Source: a virus
Length of the DNA: 64,000 nucleotides
Direction: 5' to 3' (one strand)
Virus record (IMG/VR): IMGVR_UViG_3300046167_000659
Span: 1 to 64,000 of that record
Position 1 is the first letter of the stretch, and every line of letters begins with the position of its first letter. The translations under genes were made by a program, and so were the position numbers. Under the pieces are notes generated by a model. The model was not told where the DNA came from. It ran no database searches and worked only from the letters and a program-made list of their open reading frames with translations. Positions 1 through 8,485 of this stretch are shown one piece after another.

Positions 1-158
1 TCTTCTTGAACGTCAATTAAAAACCTATTAAGATCTTTTTCTTCGCCCTCAATCTCCTCCATCATTGTAGCTCCGTACTTTTCTTGACCAACAAGACTAC
101 GTTGATCCATCTTCTTTAGTACCTTTAGTACTATTTCATCTTTAGTGTTTATCTTCAT
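1..158 (-). CDS. Conserved-looking small phage protein, cut by the window edge
   Basis: The gene starts at an ATG at 156-158 and runs off the left edge, leaving 52 codons. The visible part is charged and helical (KKMDQRSLVGQEKYGATMM, then EEKDLNRFLIDVQE). The wording is like small phage proteins found near MazG genes, but I assign no function. The start codon overlaps the stop of the GIY-YIG/MazG gene in a TAATG arrangement, so the two are probably translationally coupled. Confidence 0.7.
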   Translation of the reverse strand, partial: MKINTKDEIVLKVLKKMDQRSLVGQEKYGATMMEEIEGEEKDLNRFLIDVQE

Positions 159-928
159 TACAATGTCTGTTTTACAAATGTTCCATTTTCCATTTTACCC
201 TTACGGTTAGCTATTTCGTTATAAGCTGACTCAATACAGTTTTCAATTTGCATACCTTCCAATACAGCTAGGTTTGTTAGAACTACAACCATATCACCAA
301 TAGCATCTTTTATTTCATACTTATCGTTCTTAAGCAATGCTTCAGCTAGTTCACCAGCCTCCTCCATAAGCTTAACATATTGCGTATGTGAATTACCCTT
401 TTCATATATACCGCGATCTTGAGCCCAGTCTCTAATTAAAGGAAAATAATTAGTTAAATTAACTTGCTTTGGTGGATTATGATCTTGATTAAAAAAGGCT
501 TCATAAAAAGCCTTGTTGTAAATGTAGCTTCGATTATCGTTAAACATCGAGGTTCGAGCGTTAGCTAATATCCAAGGTACATGCTCTTTTTGTAACTTAA
601 AGCTATATTCTGGAGTTTTCCACTCCATACCTAAGTTATCTAATAAGTTACCTTTTAATTTATTTACTGGCACTGGAAATGTACTTGTTTGTTCTGTTGG
701 GTTTACTTTCATATTTAATTTGAATAGATTTTTATATAATGTTCTGTCTCTTTTGTAGCCATAAGACTTTTGAAGTTCTATTTCACGGTCTGATATATAA
801 TCTATATCGTCTGACTGTTCAAGAACTTCATACTCATTCTCCTTATAGCCTTGCATAAGGGTTACTCTAGTATTAAGATTACGTGTAACGCCGATCTTTT
901 TACCAGGTATGTGGTATAAATAATACAT
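158..928 (-). CDS. GIY-YIG-like domain fused to MazG-type NTP pyrophosphohydrolase
   Basis: A 256-residue two-domain protein. Residues 1-60 look like a GIY-YIG nuclease fold: an initial YYLYHIPG strand, KIGVTRNLNTRV in the place of the YIG strand and conserved Arg, and a Glu in REIELQ that could be the metal ligand. Residues 170-250 match the MazG-like family, with EEAGELAEALL and the DAIGDMVVVLTNLA helix that carry acidic Mg-binding residues. MazG enzymes hydrolyse NTPs or dNTPs to monophosphates, fitting the adjacent nucleotide genes. The GIY-YIG part is divergent and could be inactive. The gene lies 1 bp downstream of the thymidylate-synthase family gene. Confidence 0.75.
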   Translation of the reverse strand: MYYLYHIPGKKIGVTRNLNTRVTLMQGYKENEYEVLEQSDDIDYISDREIELQKSYGYKRDRTLYKNLFKLNMKVNPTEQTSTFPVPVNKLKGNLLDNLGMEWKTPEYSFKLQKEHVPWILANARTSMFNDNRSYIYNKAFYEAFFNQDHNPPKQVNLTNYFPLIRDWAQDRGIYEKGNSHTQYVKLMEEAGELAEALLKNDKYEIKDAIGDMVVVLTNLAVLEGMQIENCIESAYNEIANRKGKMENGTFVKQTL

Positions 929-929
929 A

Positions 930-1586
930 TTAAGTTATTTTATTGTTATACAGATGAAGGTTGTGTGCGTGATGGTAATAAGTACCAATTTCATATCCTG
1001 TCCTCTCTGCAATTAATTCTTGCAATGATGCAAATTGATACTGATCGTTGCAGAAGCCGTACCAGAGATCATTAGAACGCATATAGACAGACATATTAAG
1101 CTTATTGTCTAGTACAGTAAACTGAACAGCATACGTACACGGTGTATCGTTTCTGTATGTATCAATTTCTTTACCGTCATATATACTTATTGCTGCTTGT
1201 CTAGTTTGCGGGTTGTCTTTTAGCATTGCTACAACTTTATCTATTTGATCTTGCCTTTGCCATTGCCAACCATAATTAGATCTTACATTGCCTAAGCTAT
1301 CAGCCATACGCTTCCATATCTGAGGTACTTTACCGTATATCTCACCAAGCTTTTCAATGCTAGGATCACCAGATAAATACCATTGCCATTCAGCTTCTGC
1401 GTATTCAGCGTTCCACTTGCGGTTTTTGTTGTGAATAACTTTGTCTGTAGGATCTAGTATTGTAAACCCTACATTAAACAAAGCTTTAGTGTCGCCGAAG
1501 TCAACCCCGTCCCAAAGTATTTTAGGAAAAAGCCAATTATAAGCTTCACTAGCAGTTTTAAACTCTGCGTTAGTTATATTTGTCAT
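930..1586 (-). CDS. thyA: Thymidylate synthase family protein (thymidylate synthase or dCMP/dUMP hydroxymethylase)
   Basis: A 218-residue member of the thymidylate synthase fold, shorter than the usual 264. The catalytic cysteine is Cys150 in NDTPC, followed by the RSND phosphate and nucleotide motif at 170-173 and a C-terminal HNLHLY like the GDTHLY of the family. These enzymes transfer a one-carbon unit from methylene-tetrahydrofolate to a pyrimidine monophosphate. In a gap-free alignment to the E. coli enzyme, Asp181 falls where Asn177 selects uracil; T4 dCMP hydroxymethylase also has Asp there, so a cytosine substrate is possible. The preceding small gene overlaps its start by 17 bases. 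Confidence 0.85.
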   Translation of the reverse strand: MTNITNAEFKTASEAYNWLFPKILWDGVDFGDTKALFNVGFTILDPTDKVIHNKNRKWNAEYAEAEWQWYLSGDPSIEKLGEIYGKVPQIWKRMADSLGNVRSNYGWQWQRQDQIDKVVAMLKDNPQTRQAAISIYDGKEIDTYRNDTPCTYAVQFTVLDNKLNMSVYMRSNDLWYGFCNDQYQFASLQELIAERTGYEIGTYYHHAHNLHLYNNKIT

Positions 1587-1812
1587 AATAATGTTTGTAG
1601 TATTTAAAGACTGTCTCCCAAATAACTACCTTCGTGTAGCTTTCAGGGTCTTGATTAGTTATTCCTTTATTTGTTATTGTAATTGTCCATCTAGCTTCAG
1701 TCAAAGCTTTAGGTGCAATGTGTATAGCATTTCTTATACACCATCTATATGCGTTCCACTCTTCAGGCGTAGCTAGGTATTCGCCCATGTTTATACCTTT
1801 ACTTTTAGCCAT
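1570..1812 (-). CDS. Hypothetical protein, 80 residues
   Basis: Unrecognised. It contains EYLATPEEWNAYRWCIRNAI and an aromatic C-terminus (VFKYYKHYYDKYN), with no membrane segment. It starts directly after the primase-helicase stop, and its 3' end overlaps the next gene by 17 bases, which places it in the replication operon. A 61-codon frame on the opposite strand is an antisense shadow. Confidence 0.65.
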   Translation of the reverse strand: MAKSKGINMGEYLATPEEWNAYRWCIRNAIHIAPKALTEARWTITITNKGITNQDPESYTKVVIWETVFKYYKHYYDKYN

Positions 1813-3522
1813 TTATTCCCATGGCATTTTTTCACCAGCTAAGTTTATCTGCTCGTGAGGTACAAAACAACCTGACTTTGGTTCCCATTTAAAATGAGCT
1901 TCAGCACCGTTTTCACCAAGGTTTTGAAACTTAACTTTTAAAACTTTAGCTTTAACTGTTTTTTGCTCATAATCTCTGTGAACTAGTATACCGTGATAAC
2001 TAGCATCATACCATTCGCCACCACCTTTAATGTTGTACATAGTTGGCTCTTCAATCTTGCCATCTTGATTTTTATACATTTTAGTTGGGTGAGCTACAAT
2101 AAATACTAGTACATCGTACTTCTTAGCAAAGATCTCGATCTTGCTTAAGTACTCCATGGTATATCTATTTACGTCTTCAGTTTTACAATCAATGTCTCTA
2201 ACTTTATTAAATGGATCAATGACTAAGCATTTGATACCTTTACGTTTTACAAGCTCAGCACCTTTTCTAAGTACTGACTCAAGCGTGTAACGTTCCATAT
2301 CAATATGAAAGTAATTAGTATTACAATGATCTGCTACTTGGTTCCATTTCTCTCCGTTGATATCATCTCTAGTTGGCATACCTTGCCAATGCTTACGCAT
2401 TAACTTATGAGCGTGTAAATAAGTCGGTTGATTCTCTGGCGACGCAAACGCTGTTTTCCATCCGTAGTTATTATTATATCCGACAACCATCTGATCGACG
2501 AAATCACTCTTACCGGAACTAGGAATACCAGTAACAGTAATAAATTGACCAGTGTAAGTTGAGAAGATATCATCAAAATTTTGCAAGCCAACTTGAAATC
2601 CTGGTTTAAAGCCATTCTTAACAAAGTCGGTAACTTCATCTTCAATATCCCTGAATGTTGTAACATTCTCAAGCGGTACTGGTCTTGCTCCTGAAATACG
2701 CTCTGATAGTTTTTCTTTTCCATACTTTTGTAAATATTCATTTGCATCTTTACAATCTTCAAACGATGCTAAGTAACAAGTTTCAGATCCTAATCTTCTA
2801 ACTAGTTCTGCTTGTAATGCTTGACCTGCTTCGTCTGTGTCTACAGCTAGTATGATTTTTTCTTTGTCTTCGAAATAATCTATACAAGCATCTAAGTAAT
2901 CAAGGTTATTGCTATTTAATGTAGCTCCGTTAGGAACTGATATTGCATTTGTTATACCAGCTTCGTGTAGTGCAAGCACATCCATTTCACCTTCAACAAT
3001 AACACAATACTCATAACCTATTATACTGTTTATATTATAGAATACTTTTTCAGCACCCTTATATAATTTAAAGTTTTTTCGTCCATCACGATACTTAACA
3101 TTAATAAGTTGATCGCCCATGAAGTAATTAAACTTTATAACGTTCTCGGTTTTACCGGTCTGAGGCATAAACTCAGGACCCTCACTAATTTTAAGATCAG
3201 TGAGAGTTTGCTGAGATATTCCCCTAGTTTTAAACCACTCAACCACTTTGCTAGCTGGAGGCTTATGTACAACCTCTGCAGGTCTTACATATACCTTTTC
3301 ACTAGCACCTTTACGCTGATACGTATGTAGTTGAAATGATGTATTACAGTTGTGACAAGTACCGAGACCCCGTTCCCAATCATACGAAGCACATTTTGCT
3401 TTTGTATTCTTAGGTTTTCTATCGTGAGAACAAAGAGGACATATGCCCTGCTTTTTTCCCTCTTCAAGCTTATGTTGATTGAACTCATCAATCAAAAATC
3501 CATTGATCTCTGTTGTCTGCAT
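1813..3522 (-). CDS. Bifunctional DNA primase-helicase (T7 gp4 / Twinkle-like)
   Basis: A 569-residue replicative primase-helicase. In order: a zinc ribbon with Cys28, Cys31, Cys56 and Cys59; a TOPRIM domain with VIVEGEMD (Glu177) and AVDTDEAG (Asp228, Asp230); and a RecA/DnaB-type helicase with Walker A GIPSSGKS at about 332-339 and a Walker B strand CLVIDPFNK. It should unwind the fork 5' to 3' and lay down RNA primers, as T7 gp4 does. It sits upstream of the SSB, exonuclease and annealing genes in transcription order reversed, with small gaps, so they probably share transcripts. Confidence 0.93.
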   Translation of the reverse strand: MQTTEINGFLIDEFNQHKLEEGKKQGICPLCSHDRKPKNTKAKCASYDWERGLGTCHNCNTSFQLHTYQRKGASEKVYVRPAEVVHKPPASKVVEWFKTRGISQQTLTDLKISEGPEFMPQTGKTENVIKFNYFMGDQLINVKYRDGRKNFKLYKGAEKVFYNINSIIGYEYCVIVEGEMDVLALHEAGITNAISVPNGATLNSNNLDYLDACIDYFEDKEKIILAVDTDEAGQALQAELVRRLGSETCYLASFEDCKDANEYLQKYGKEKLSERISGARPVPLENVTTFRDIEDEVTDFVKNGFKPGFQVGLQNFDDIFSTYTGQFITVTGIPSSGKSDFVDQMVVGYNNNYGWKTAFASPENQPTYLHAHKLMRKHWQGMPTRDDINGEKWNQVADHCNTNYFHIDMERYTLESVLRKGAELVKRKGIKCLVIDPFNKVRDIDCKTEDVNRYTMEYLSKIEIFAKKYDVLVFIVAHPTKMYKNQDGKIEEPTMYNIKGGGEWYDASYHGILVHRDYEQKTVKAKVLKVKFQNLGENGAEAHFKWEPKSGCFVPHEQINLAGEKMPWE

Positions 3523-3573
3523 TTAATTTAATTTAATTTGTTAATCTACTCTACTTTACATATGTGTATAGCA

Positions 3574-3882
3574 TTAGAACGGTAGATCATCTGCAGGTTC
3601 TGGCACTGCCGCTGCTTGTTGAGGCTGACCATCACGTGGCGCTGCTGCAACATTGTCTCCGTTAGTCCACACTACTTTGACATTACCTAAATAAGTCTTA
3701 GCTACTTTAGCTTCGCGTTCTTCTTTAGTCTGCTCAACTACAACTGGTCCTTGATTTCCGTAGTTATCTACTTCATCGTTTAATGTAATTGTGATAGGTA
3801 AATACTTACCTTTTTTGCCAACATAAATTTTATCCTTTGGGATTTCATTTAAGTTGATACTTGCTTTAATAATACTTGCCAT
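3574..3882 (-). CDS. ssb: Single-stranded DNA-binding protein (putative)
   Basis: A 102-residue protein with a beta-rich N-terminal part, a Pro/Ala/Gln-rich linker and the acidic tip DDLPF. That acidic-plus-phenylalanine tail is the hallmark by which SSB proteins recruit replication and repair partners. The core does not show a textbook OB-fold signature, so the call rests on the tail, the size and the position between exonuclease and primase-helicase genes. Confidence 0.7.
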   Translation of the reverse strand: MASIIKASINLNEIPKDKIYVGKKGKYLPITITLNDEVDNYGNQGPVVVEQTKEEREAKVAKTYLGNVKVVWTNGDNVAAAPRDGQPQQAAAVPEPADDLPF

Positions 3883-3884
3883 AA

Positions 3885-4616
3885 TTATAGGGTTTTGTTA
3901 ATAAAATAATTTTCCGGTTTAAAGTCCGGGTTTTTAAAAAATAAATTGTAAGCTTCACTTGCTTGCTGAACTTTATCCTCTCCGTAAGAAAGGAACTTAT
4001 CAGAACAGTCATATATACCTATTTGATGCGTGTTCTTATCTATGACCATAAAGATCATTTCATAACCAAACAGCTTTTGGTATATATAAGCTTGACTGTT
4101 GTAATTGTACTTTGATGCTGAATATTGAAACTTAGAAATATCTGCAGTTGTTTTTAGATCAATGATTAACTTCTCATCGTGATTAACAATATCTGCTTTA
4201 CCTTTCCATTGGTTTCCGAATATCTCAGCAATCCCAGGTACTTCGTACTCTACGTTTTCACCACGTATTAAATTTCTACAGATTTCATTAGACATCATTT
4301 TGTCTACTAATAATTCTGTTTGATCTACTTCGTGTTGTAATAAGCAAAGTTCTCCGTCTGAGATCTCTTTGTACGCTTTGGTATTCCTAGTCGTCGTTTC
4401 TATTATCTTAAAATTCTTGAGCTTATGTGGTTCAAGAATAGCTGTATGAAAATAGCCTCCAACTAGGAATGCGGGGATTGGTTTCATTGGTTTCCCTAGC
4501 GCCAAAGGATTTGTTAATAAGGTCGAGATATCTGAATTACTTAGGAATTGTTTTCCAAACTTACCATAGTAATGTTCATCTTCTCTCAACTTGTTTAACT
4601 CATCTTTTCTCTTCAT
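3885..4616 (-). CDS. PD-(D/E)XK exonuclease, RecE/RecB-like
   Basis: A 243-residue nuclease of the PD-(D/E)XK superfamily. The core is visible as WKGKADIVNHDEKLIIDLKTT, giving the catalytic Asp...Asp-X-Lys, followed by YNSQAYIYQKLFG, the QxxxY helix of RecB-like exonucleases. It probably resects 5' ends to give 3' single strands for the ERF annealing protein just upstream. Its ATG overlaps the ERF stop by one base (TAATG), so the pair is coupled like RecE-RecT or lambda Exo-Beta modules. Confidence 0.85.
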   Translation of the reverse strand: MKRKDELNKLREDEHYYGKFGKQFLSNSDISTLLTNPLALGKPMKPIPAFLVGGYFHTAILEPHKLKNFKIIETTTRNTKAYKEISDGELCLLQHEVDQTELLVDKMMSNEICRNLIRGENVEYEVPGIAEIFGNQWKGKADIVNHDEKLIIDLKTTADISKFQYSASKYNYNSQAYIYQKLFGYEMIFMVIDKNTHQIGIYDCSDKFLSYGEDKVQQASEAYNLFFKNPDFKPENYFINKTL

Positions 4617-5140
4617 TATAACGTTTTTAATGTTGCGGCGGGTATGTCGTACTTCTTTTTAATAGCTTCTAGACTACCGCCTGATTTGATGAAAGCTTTT
4701 GCTTTCGTTAATGCAGCTCCTTCTAACTTAGGTTTGACTGCGTTACCTTTACCGTGAGTGTTTGTTGCGTCACTGTCTGCTGTGTCATCGATTAGAAATA
4801 AATTTCCAAGCGCATATTTTTTAGCATAACTAGACGCTGATCCAAACTGCTGAGGTACGTTCATACCTTTTTGGTTTAAATCTACACCAACGATAGCATT
4901 AGCGTGTATAGCATTGTCGCCGTCACTTATAGACGCAGTAGACTGCATCATAGGTAAAGGGTCAACACTAATGATTTGCTCATTGATTGTTACCGTAACT
5001 CCTAACTCTAACAGAAAGGGCTTTGTTGCTTCAAGGATGTCTTCGGCTGATCTGAAGTTGTATTTGCCGAAGGAGTTAAATCTACTTTTTTTCGATTTAA
5101 ACTTTGTCTGGATCGTTGCCAGTTTCTCATTTAAGGTCAT
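4616..5140 (-). CDS. erf: ERF-family single-strand annealing protein
   Basis: A 174-residue ERF-superfamily recombinase. Recognisable elements are FGKYNFRSAEDILEATKPFL near the N-terminus and GSASSYAKKYALGNLFLIDD at about 110-130, the conserved S-Y-x-x-R/K-Y core. ERF proteins bind single-stranded ends and promote annealing, often circularising or repairing phage DNA. It is the first gene of a two-gene recombination module with the exonuclease. Confidence 0.88.
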   Translation of the reverse strand: MTLNEKLATIQTKFKSKKSRFNSFGKYNFRSAEDILEATKPFLLELGVTVTINEQIISVDPLPMMQSTASISDGDNAIHANAIVGVDLNQKGMNVPQQFGSASSYAKKYALGNLFLIDDTADSDATNTHGKGNAVKPKLEGAALTKAKAFIKSGGSLEAIKKKYDIPAATLKTL

Positions 5141-5200
5141 ATGGTTTTTATTGGTATATTAATATAATTACGTATTTTTTTTAATAATTAATCACTAAGC

Positions 5201-5959
5201 CTACAGATAATCAATCACTTGCGATGGATCTACATTTTTTATAAGTATATCTATTGCTTCTTTTTTTATCTGTGAAACTCTTATATTTGCAGTAGCTACG
5301 CTTAGTCCTATGTACGATGCTATTTGTTTAGCAGACATTTTATCTTCATCTAAGCCATAAGACAATCTAACAACATCGTACTGCGCTTTAGATAAGTGCT
5401 GTTTCATTAAACCTAAAATATAAATATTTATTAAGTTTATATTGTACGGCTCTGATTTGTCTTCTACTTGGTAAGCAAAGTTTTCTTCATTGTCTTCATA
5501 CTTGTCGTAGCTTGAAAATATAGAATTGAAAAACATAGAAACCATTTTTTCATCGTTAGGTGATTTACGTATTTCATTAAGCTTGTGTTCTGGTATTTTT
5601 ATATTACCTCTGTTTATATCTATAGCTCTACGTATAGCTCCTTTTATTCTTTTAGAGAAAAAAGATTTTAGTGTTTTTTCAATGTCAGGGGAGTCAGCTA
5701 GTTTTTCTTCCCAGTCAAGTTTGTCTACAGCTAGAGTTAAGCCTTTGTTTCCTTCTTGAAGCAAATCGTTAATGCTCATGACACCTGATGCTTGTTGCGT
5801 GGTAGAAAACTTACGTGCTAGATTTTCTACAAGAGGCATAAACTTAATAATAAGCTCATCACGAGTATATTCGTCCCACATTTTACCTTCAAGATTTGCT
5901 ATTGATGTCTTTACATCATTCTTATATCTTACGTAGTTTTGTACGTTATATTTCTTCAT
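5201..5959 (-). CDS. Phage RNA polymerase sigma factor (sigma-70 family)
   Basis: A 252-residue sigma factor. Region 2 is seen at about 40-100 (MPLVENLARKF, then INDLLQEGNKGLTLAVDK), and region 4 in the last 60 residues with a clear helix-turn-helix (MSAKQIASYIGLSVATANIRV). Region 1.1 is absent. It would redirect host RNA polymerase to phage promoters; the nine-copy motif at 9.1-15.4 kb is the natural candidate target. The upstream 36-codon gene overlaps its start by 14 bases. Confidence 0.9.
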   Translation of the reverse strand: MKKYNVQNYVRYKNDVKTSIANLEGKMWDEYTRDELIIKFMPLVENLARKFSTTQQASGVMSINDLLQEGNKGLTLAVDKLDWEEKLADSPDIEKTLKSFFSKRIKGAIRRAIDINRGNIKIPEHKLNEIRKSPNDEKMVSMFFNSIFSSYDKYEDNEENFAYQVEDKSEPYNINLINIYILGLMKQHLSKAQYDVVRLSYGLDEDKMSAKQIASYIGLSVATANIRVSQIKKEAIDILIKNVDPSQVIDYL

Positions 5960-6056
5960 AATCTTCTAGTTTTTCAAAAGCTTGTGACATTAGCCTGTTA
6001 TCAGCATAGTATATATTACCTATGTTTGCCATCCACTCGTTAAAGTCTTGTTTCAT
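5946..6056 (-). CDS. Small hypothetical protein, 36 residues
   Basis: ATG at 6054-6056 overlaps the upstream stop as ATGA, and its own end overlaps the sigma-factor start by 14 bases. This tight coupling on both sides is the reason for calling it. The product begins MKQDFNEWMANIGNIYYADN and has no known domain. Its coding sequence also contains one half-site (5985) of the TGACATTAGCC repeat. Confidence 0.55.
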   Translation of the reverse strand: MKQDFNEWMANIGNIYYADNRLMSQAFEKLEDYEEI

Positions 6057-6673
6057 AATTCTTGATTTAATAATTCTTTTTCTTTCTTAAGATCCATGCC
6101 CATATTTCTATGTATTGTACGAGCTGAACAGTCTAGTAACCCTGCTATTCGACCTATTGTTATTTTCTTACCCATATCGTGTATGTCTAACATGCACTGA
6201 TAAATATCATCTTCGTGTACAGTTTTAGATCGACCTACCATTTTACCTACAACACTTAATTTTTCTTCAGTTGTTAGTTTACAAAACTCTTTGAAGATAA
6301 TCTTACGTTGTTTGTTACGCGGTGGGTGATCTAAGTCCATCATACTTACTTCATATACCATTGTGTATAGCAATGATTCATTAACAGTAAATGTTATAAA
6401 ACCAGTGCGCTTGTTACATATATACTTAAATAAAGCTTGAAACTCATCTTGATCTAGTTGAGGGTTTAAATACCATAGAACAAGCATATGCCACTTAAGA
6501 GATTTATATGTTGTTATCTTAGCTTTGCTACGAAATAATTCATAGCATTCATATGTACCATCTTCATAGTAATCACCCCAGTCAAACGACTCTGTTGGTT
6601 GATCCGTGATCGGTGATCTACGGTATATGATACGTCTCTTGATAAGATAATCAAGGTTTCTATTGTGTGACAT
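6053..6673 (-). CDS. Helix-turn-helix protein of unknown role
   Basis: A 206-residue protein. The C-terminal 50 residues hold a helix-turn-helix of the recombinase/sigma-4 kind (KITIGRIAGLLDCSARTIHRNM), so DNA binding is likely. The N-terminal 150 residues are aromatic and charged without a domain I recognise. It is cotranscribed with the sigma factor through an ATGA overlap with a 36-codon gene. A replication-initiation or transcription-control role is a guess. Confidence 0.7.
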   Translation of the reverse strand: MSHNRNLDYLIKRRIIYRRSPITDQPTESFDWGDYYEDGTYECYELFRSKAKITTYKSLKWHMLVLWYLNPQLDQDEFQALFKYICNKRTGFITFTVNESLLYTMVYEVSMMDLDHPPRNKQRKIIFKEFCKLTTEEKLSVVGKMVGRSKTVHEDDIYQCMLDIHDMGKKITIGRIAGLLDCSARTIHRNMGMDLKKEKELLNQEL

Positions 6674-6709
6674 AAGCCTGTTACTATTTATATTCGAGGG
6701 CTGTTGTCA
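6668..6709. repeat. Dyad repeat A (TGACA...TGTCA)
   Basis: Left half TGACATAAGCC, right half GGGCTGTTGTCA, 24 bases between the GACATAAG and CTGTTGTC cores. It overlaps the start codon of the helix-turn-helix gene and the end of a 41-codon gene. Close relatives lie at 15265, 15617 and 39841, and a half-site at 5985. Confidence 0.6.
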
Positions 6710-6813
6710 TAGTCCTCGGTTGGTATTAATTGTTGGTAAAAAATATGATTATTATTATAATCATTTTCTGTCTCCAACCTCATTTGTTCAAATAATTCTC
6801 TAGTTCTACCCAT
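6688..6813 (-). CDS. Small hypothetical protein, 41 residues
   Basis: ATG at 6811-6813 overlaps the 3' end of the upstream gene. The product begins MGRTRELFEQMRLETENDY and is acidic and Asn-rich. Its last codons form part of dyad repeat A. I do not recognise it; the call rests on the coupled start. Confidence 0.5.
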   Translation of the reverse strand: MGRTRELFEQMRLETENDYNNNHIFYQQLIPTEDYDNSPRI

Positions 6814-7280
6814 TTGGTCTTGTTATTATTTCTTCACCTTTGTTTCTTACTGAAACTTTTTCAGCTTCATAATAATTCCAATACGCTGATATACTATCGC
6901 CTTCAACTTTGTATTCATCAGGCATACACTGCGGTGGCTCTGTAAAGCCAGTATCAGGTATACCAGCTGGAGCAAACGCTAGAGCATCTCTGCATTTTTC
7001 AATACTAAGATGATACTTACCGTATCGTTTAGTATACTGCTTACCGATACCTAGCATATGCTCATACAACCAATAGTAGTTTGATCTACTAGATCTAGCC
7101 CATATTGTAGACGGGATGGTTTAAATGAGCTTTCTTATAAGGCACATTGTCACCGTTGTCGTGCACGTGATGAGCTGTACAAAGCATTTGAGCACACTCT
7201 AAGATCATCTTAACTTTATGTTTATCGTAAAAGAATGTTGCAGCTTTGTATGGGTTATGGTGTAAATAAAATATATTCAT
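6806..7280 (-). CDS. Conserved phage protein of unknown function, frameshifted
   Basis: Two consecutive frames make one protein of about 157 residues. The first part begins MNIFYLHHNPYKAATFF and reaches HLNHP; the second carries NYYWLYEHMLGIGKQYTKRYG and PQCMPDEYK. The frame breaks in a run of three G on the + strand (7113-7115). Removing one base restores HPSTIWARSSRSNYYW, the order I know from similar marine phage proteins. Several conserved His, Cys and Asp residues suggest an enzyme, but no function is assigned. The start overlaps the upstream stop as TAATG. Confidence 0.75.
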
Positions 7281-7387
7281 TAGTATTTTTTATTATTAAC
7301 TCTGTTATAATGACAGTCAAGAAGTTGATGTACAACCTCTTCACTTATCATATTTTCGTTGTATAGTTTCCATATTAATTTACTCAT
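7280..7387 (-). CDS. Small hypothetical protein, 35 residues
   Basis: ATG at 7385-7387 overlaps the upstream stop as ATGA, and its own stop overlaps the next start as TAATG. The product begins MSKLIWKLYNENMISEEVVH. It is called for its double coupling in a gene-dense operon; function unknown. Confidence 0.55.
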   Translation of the reverse strand: MSKLIWKLYNENMISEEVVHQLLDCHYNRVNNKKY

Positions 7388-7656
7388 AATCCTGATTTTT
7401 GTAAGAAATAGTTATAAACTTCTGGTATATGCTTTTTGTAATAAGGCTGTTCTGATGCAACCCATTTTTTAAGCTCTGCTTTAGACTTAAAGCCTGCACT
7501 ATGATCCCAAAATCCATCAGATCTTTGTATAGTATTAAAACTTGGCTCTATGTCGTCTATAAAGTCGCCGACTGTCCAGCCTTCCCATATGTGTTTATCT
7601 CTATTTACCATGTCTTGTATTGTATTAAAATATCTATCTGCTAGTGGATCATTCAT
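7384..7656 (-). CDS. Hypothetical protein, 90 residues
   Basis: I start it at the ATG at 7654-7656 (MNDPLADRYFNTIQDMV). A longer frame would run 25 codons back inside the DNA ligase gene, whereas this start overlaps the ligase stop by only 8 bases. The protein is Trp- and Tyr-rich (IWEGWTVGDFIDDIEPSF); no domain is recognised. Confidence 0.7.
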   Translation of the reverse strand: MNDPLADRYFNTIQDMVNRDKHIWEGWTVGDFIDDIEPSFNTIQRSDGFWDHSAGFKSKAELKKWVASEQPYYKKHIPEVYNYFLQKSGL

Positions 7657-8485
7657 AATTTCTAAGTGTTTTAAATAGCGGGTGTCTGTAAGAACCTGCT
7701 TGTGTTCGTTGAAAATAAGTAAAGGTAGCACGCTGACCGATATAGTCGTGTATATTGTCTAGTATATTTTTACGATCTGCAAAGTTGTAACCTTTACCGA
7801 TAGGGCAGCCAAACATTATGCCATCATCATCTAGCATTAAGAACTTGCCAATAAGACCTGTAAACTTACCTTTGCCAGCTTCATAGCCTACAATAGTAGC
7901 TTCTGTGTCACTGAAGTCTTTGAACTTCTGCAAATTGTAAGAACGTTTATGCTCATACTTTTTGTTAAGACGTAACATAGAGCCTTCGTAACCTTGAGCT
8001 AAGTGTACATTGTGTAACATTTTAGCTTCATCATAGCTATCAACAACTGTATTTTTAATAAGTGTCATTGTAGCTGCGATAGGCAAGTAACGAGTTAGCC
8101 AATTAAAACGATCTTCGTAATTAACGTCGTGTAGCATATTGTGAATACCATCATACACATGATATTGTACAAGATGCTGCGCGTCACGCGCGTCCTGATC
8201 AGTTGGTTTTTGTTTTCTAACTAATGATATGATCTTTTCAAAATCGTCCTTTAGAGCATGATTATACAGCTCACCGTCTAGTATTACGTTAGGATGTTTT
8301 CTGAAAAAATCTGTTAGATCATACTTAATATGAGCTAGGTTTTTAAATTCTTTACCTGTACGAGAGTACGCACCGTCTTTAGTGAATATACAACGAACAC
8401 CGTCAAGCTTAGGTTGTATGAATACTTTCTCGGACCAGTCGACAGGTTTTTTGTCTACTTTGTATGCGAGCATTGGTTTTATCAT
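7649..8485 (-). CDS. ATP-dependent DNA ligase
   Basis: A 278-residue compact ligase. The adenylated lysine is Lys26 in motif I (KLDGVR), followed by motif III-like DGELY, motif IV EGSMLR and motif V KFKDF. The last 80 residues fit the OB-fold (GKFTGLIGKFLMLDDDG). It should seal nicks in replicating phage DNA. It resembles minimal phage ligases in lacking extra N-terminal domains. The start is coupled to the upstream coiled-coil gene by an ATGA overlap. Confidence 0.9.
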   Translation of the reverse strand: MIKPMLAYKVDKKPVDWSEKVFIQPKLDGVRCIFTKDGAYSRTGKEFKNLAHIKYDLTDFFRKHPNVILDGELYNHALKDDFEKIISLVRKQKPTDQDARDAQHLVQYHVYDGIHNMLHDVNYEDRFNWLTRYLPIAATMTLIKNTVVDSYDEAKMLHNVHLAQGYEGSMLRLNKKYEHKRSYNLQKFKDFSDTEATIVGYEAGKGKFTGLIGKFLMLDDDGIMFGCPIGKGYNFADRKNILDNIHDYIGQRATFTYFQRTQAGSYRHPLFKTLRNYE

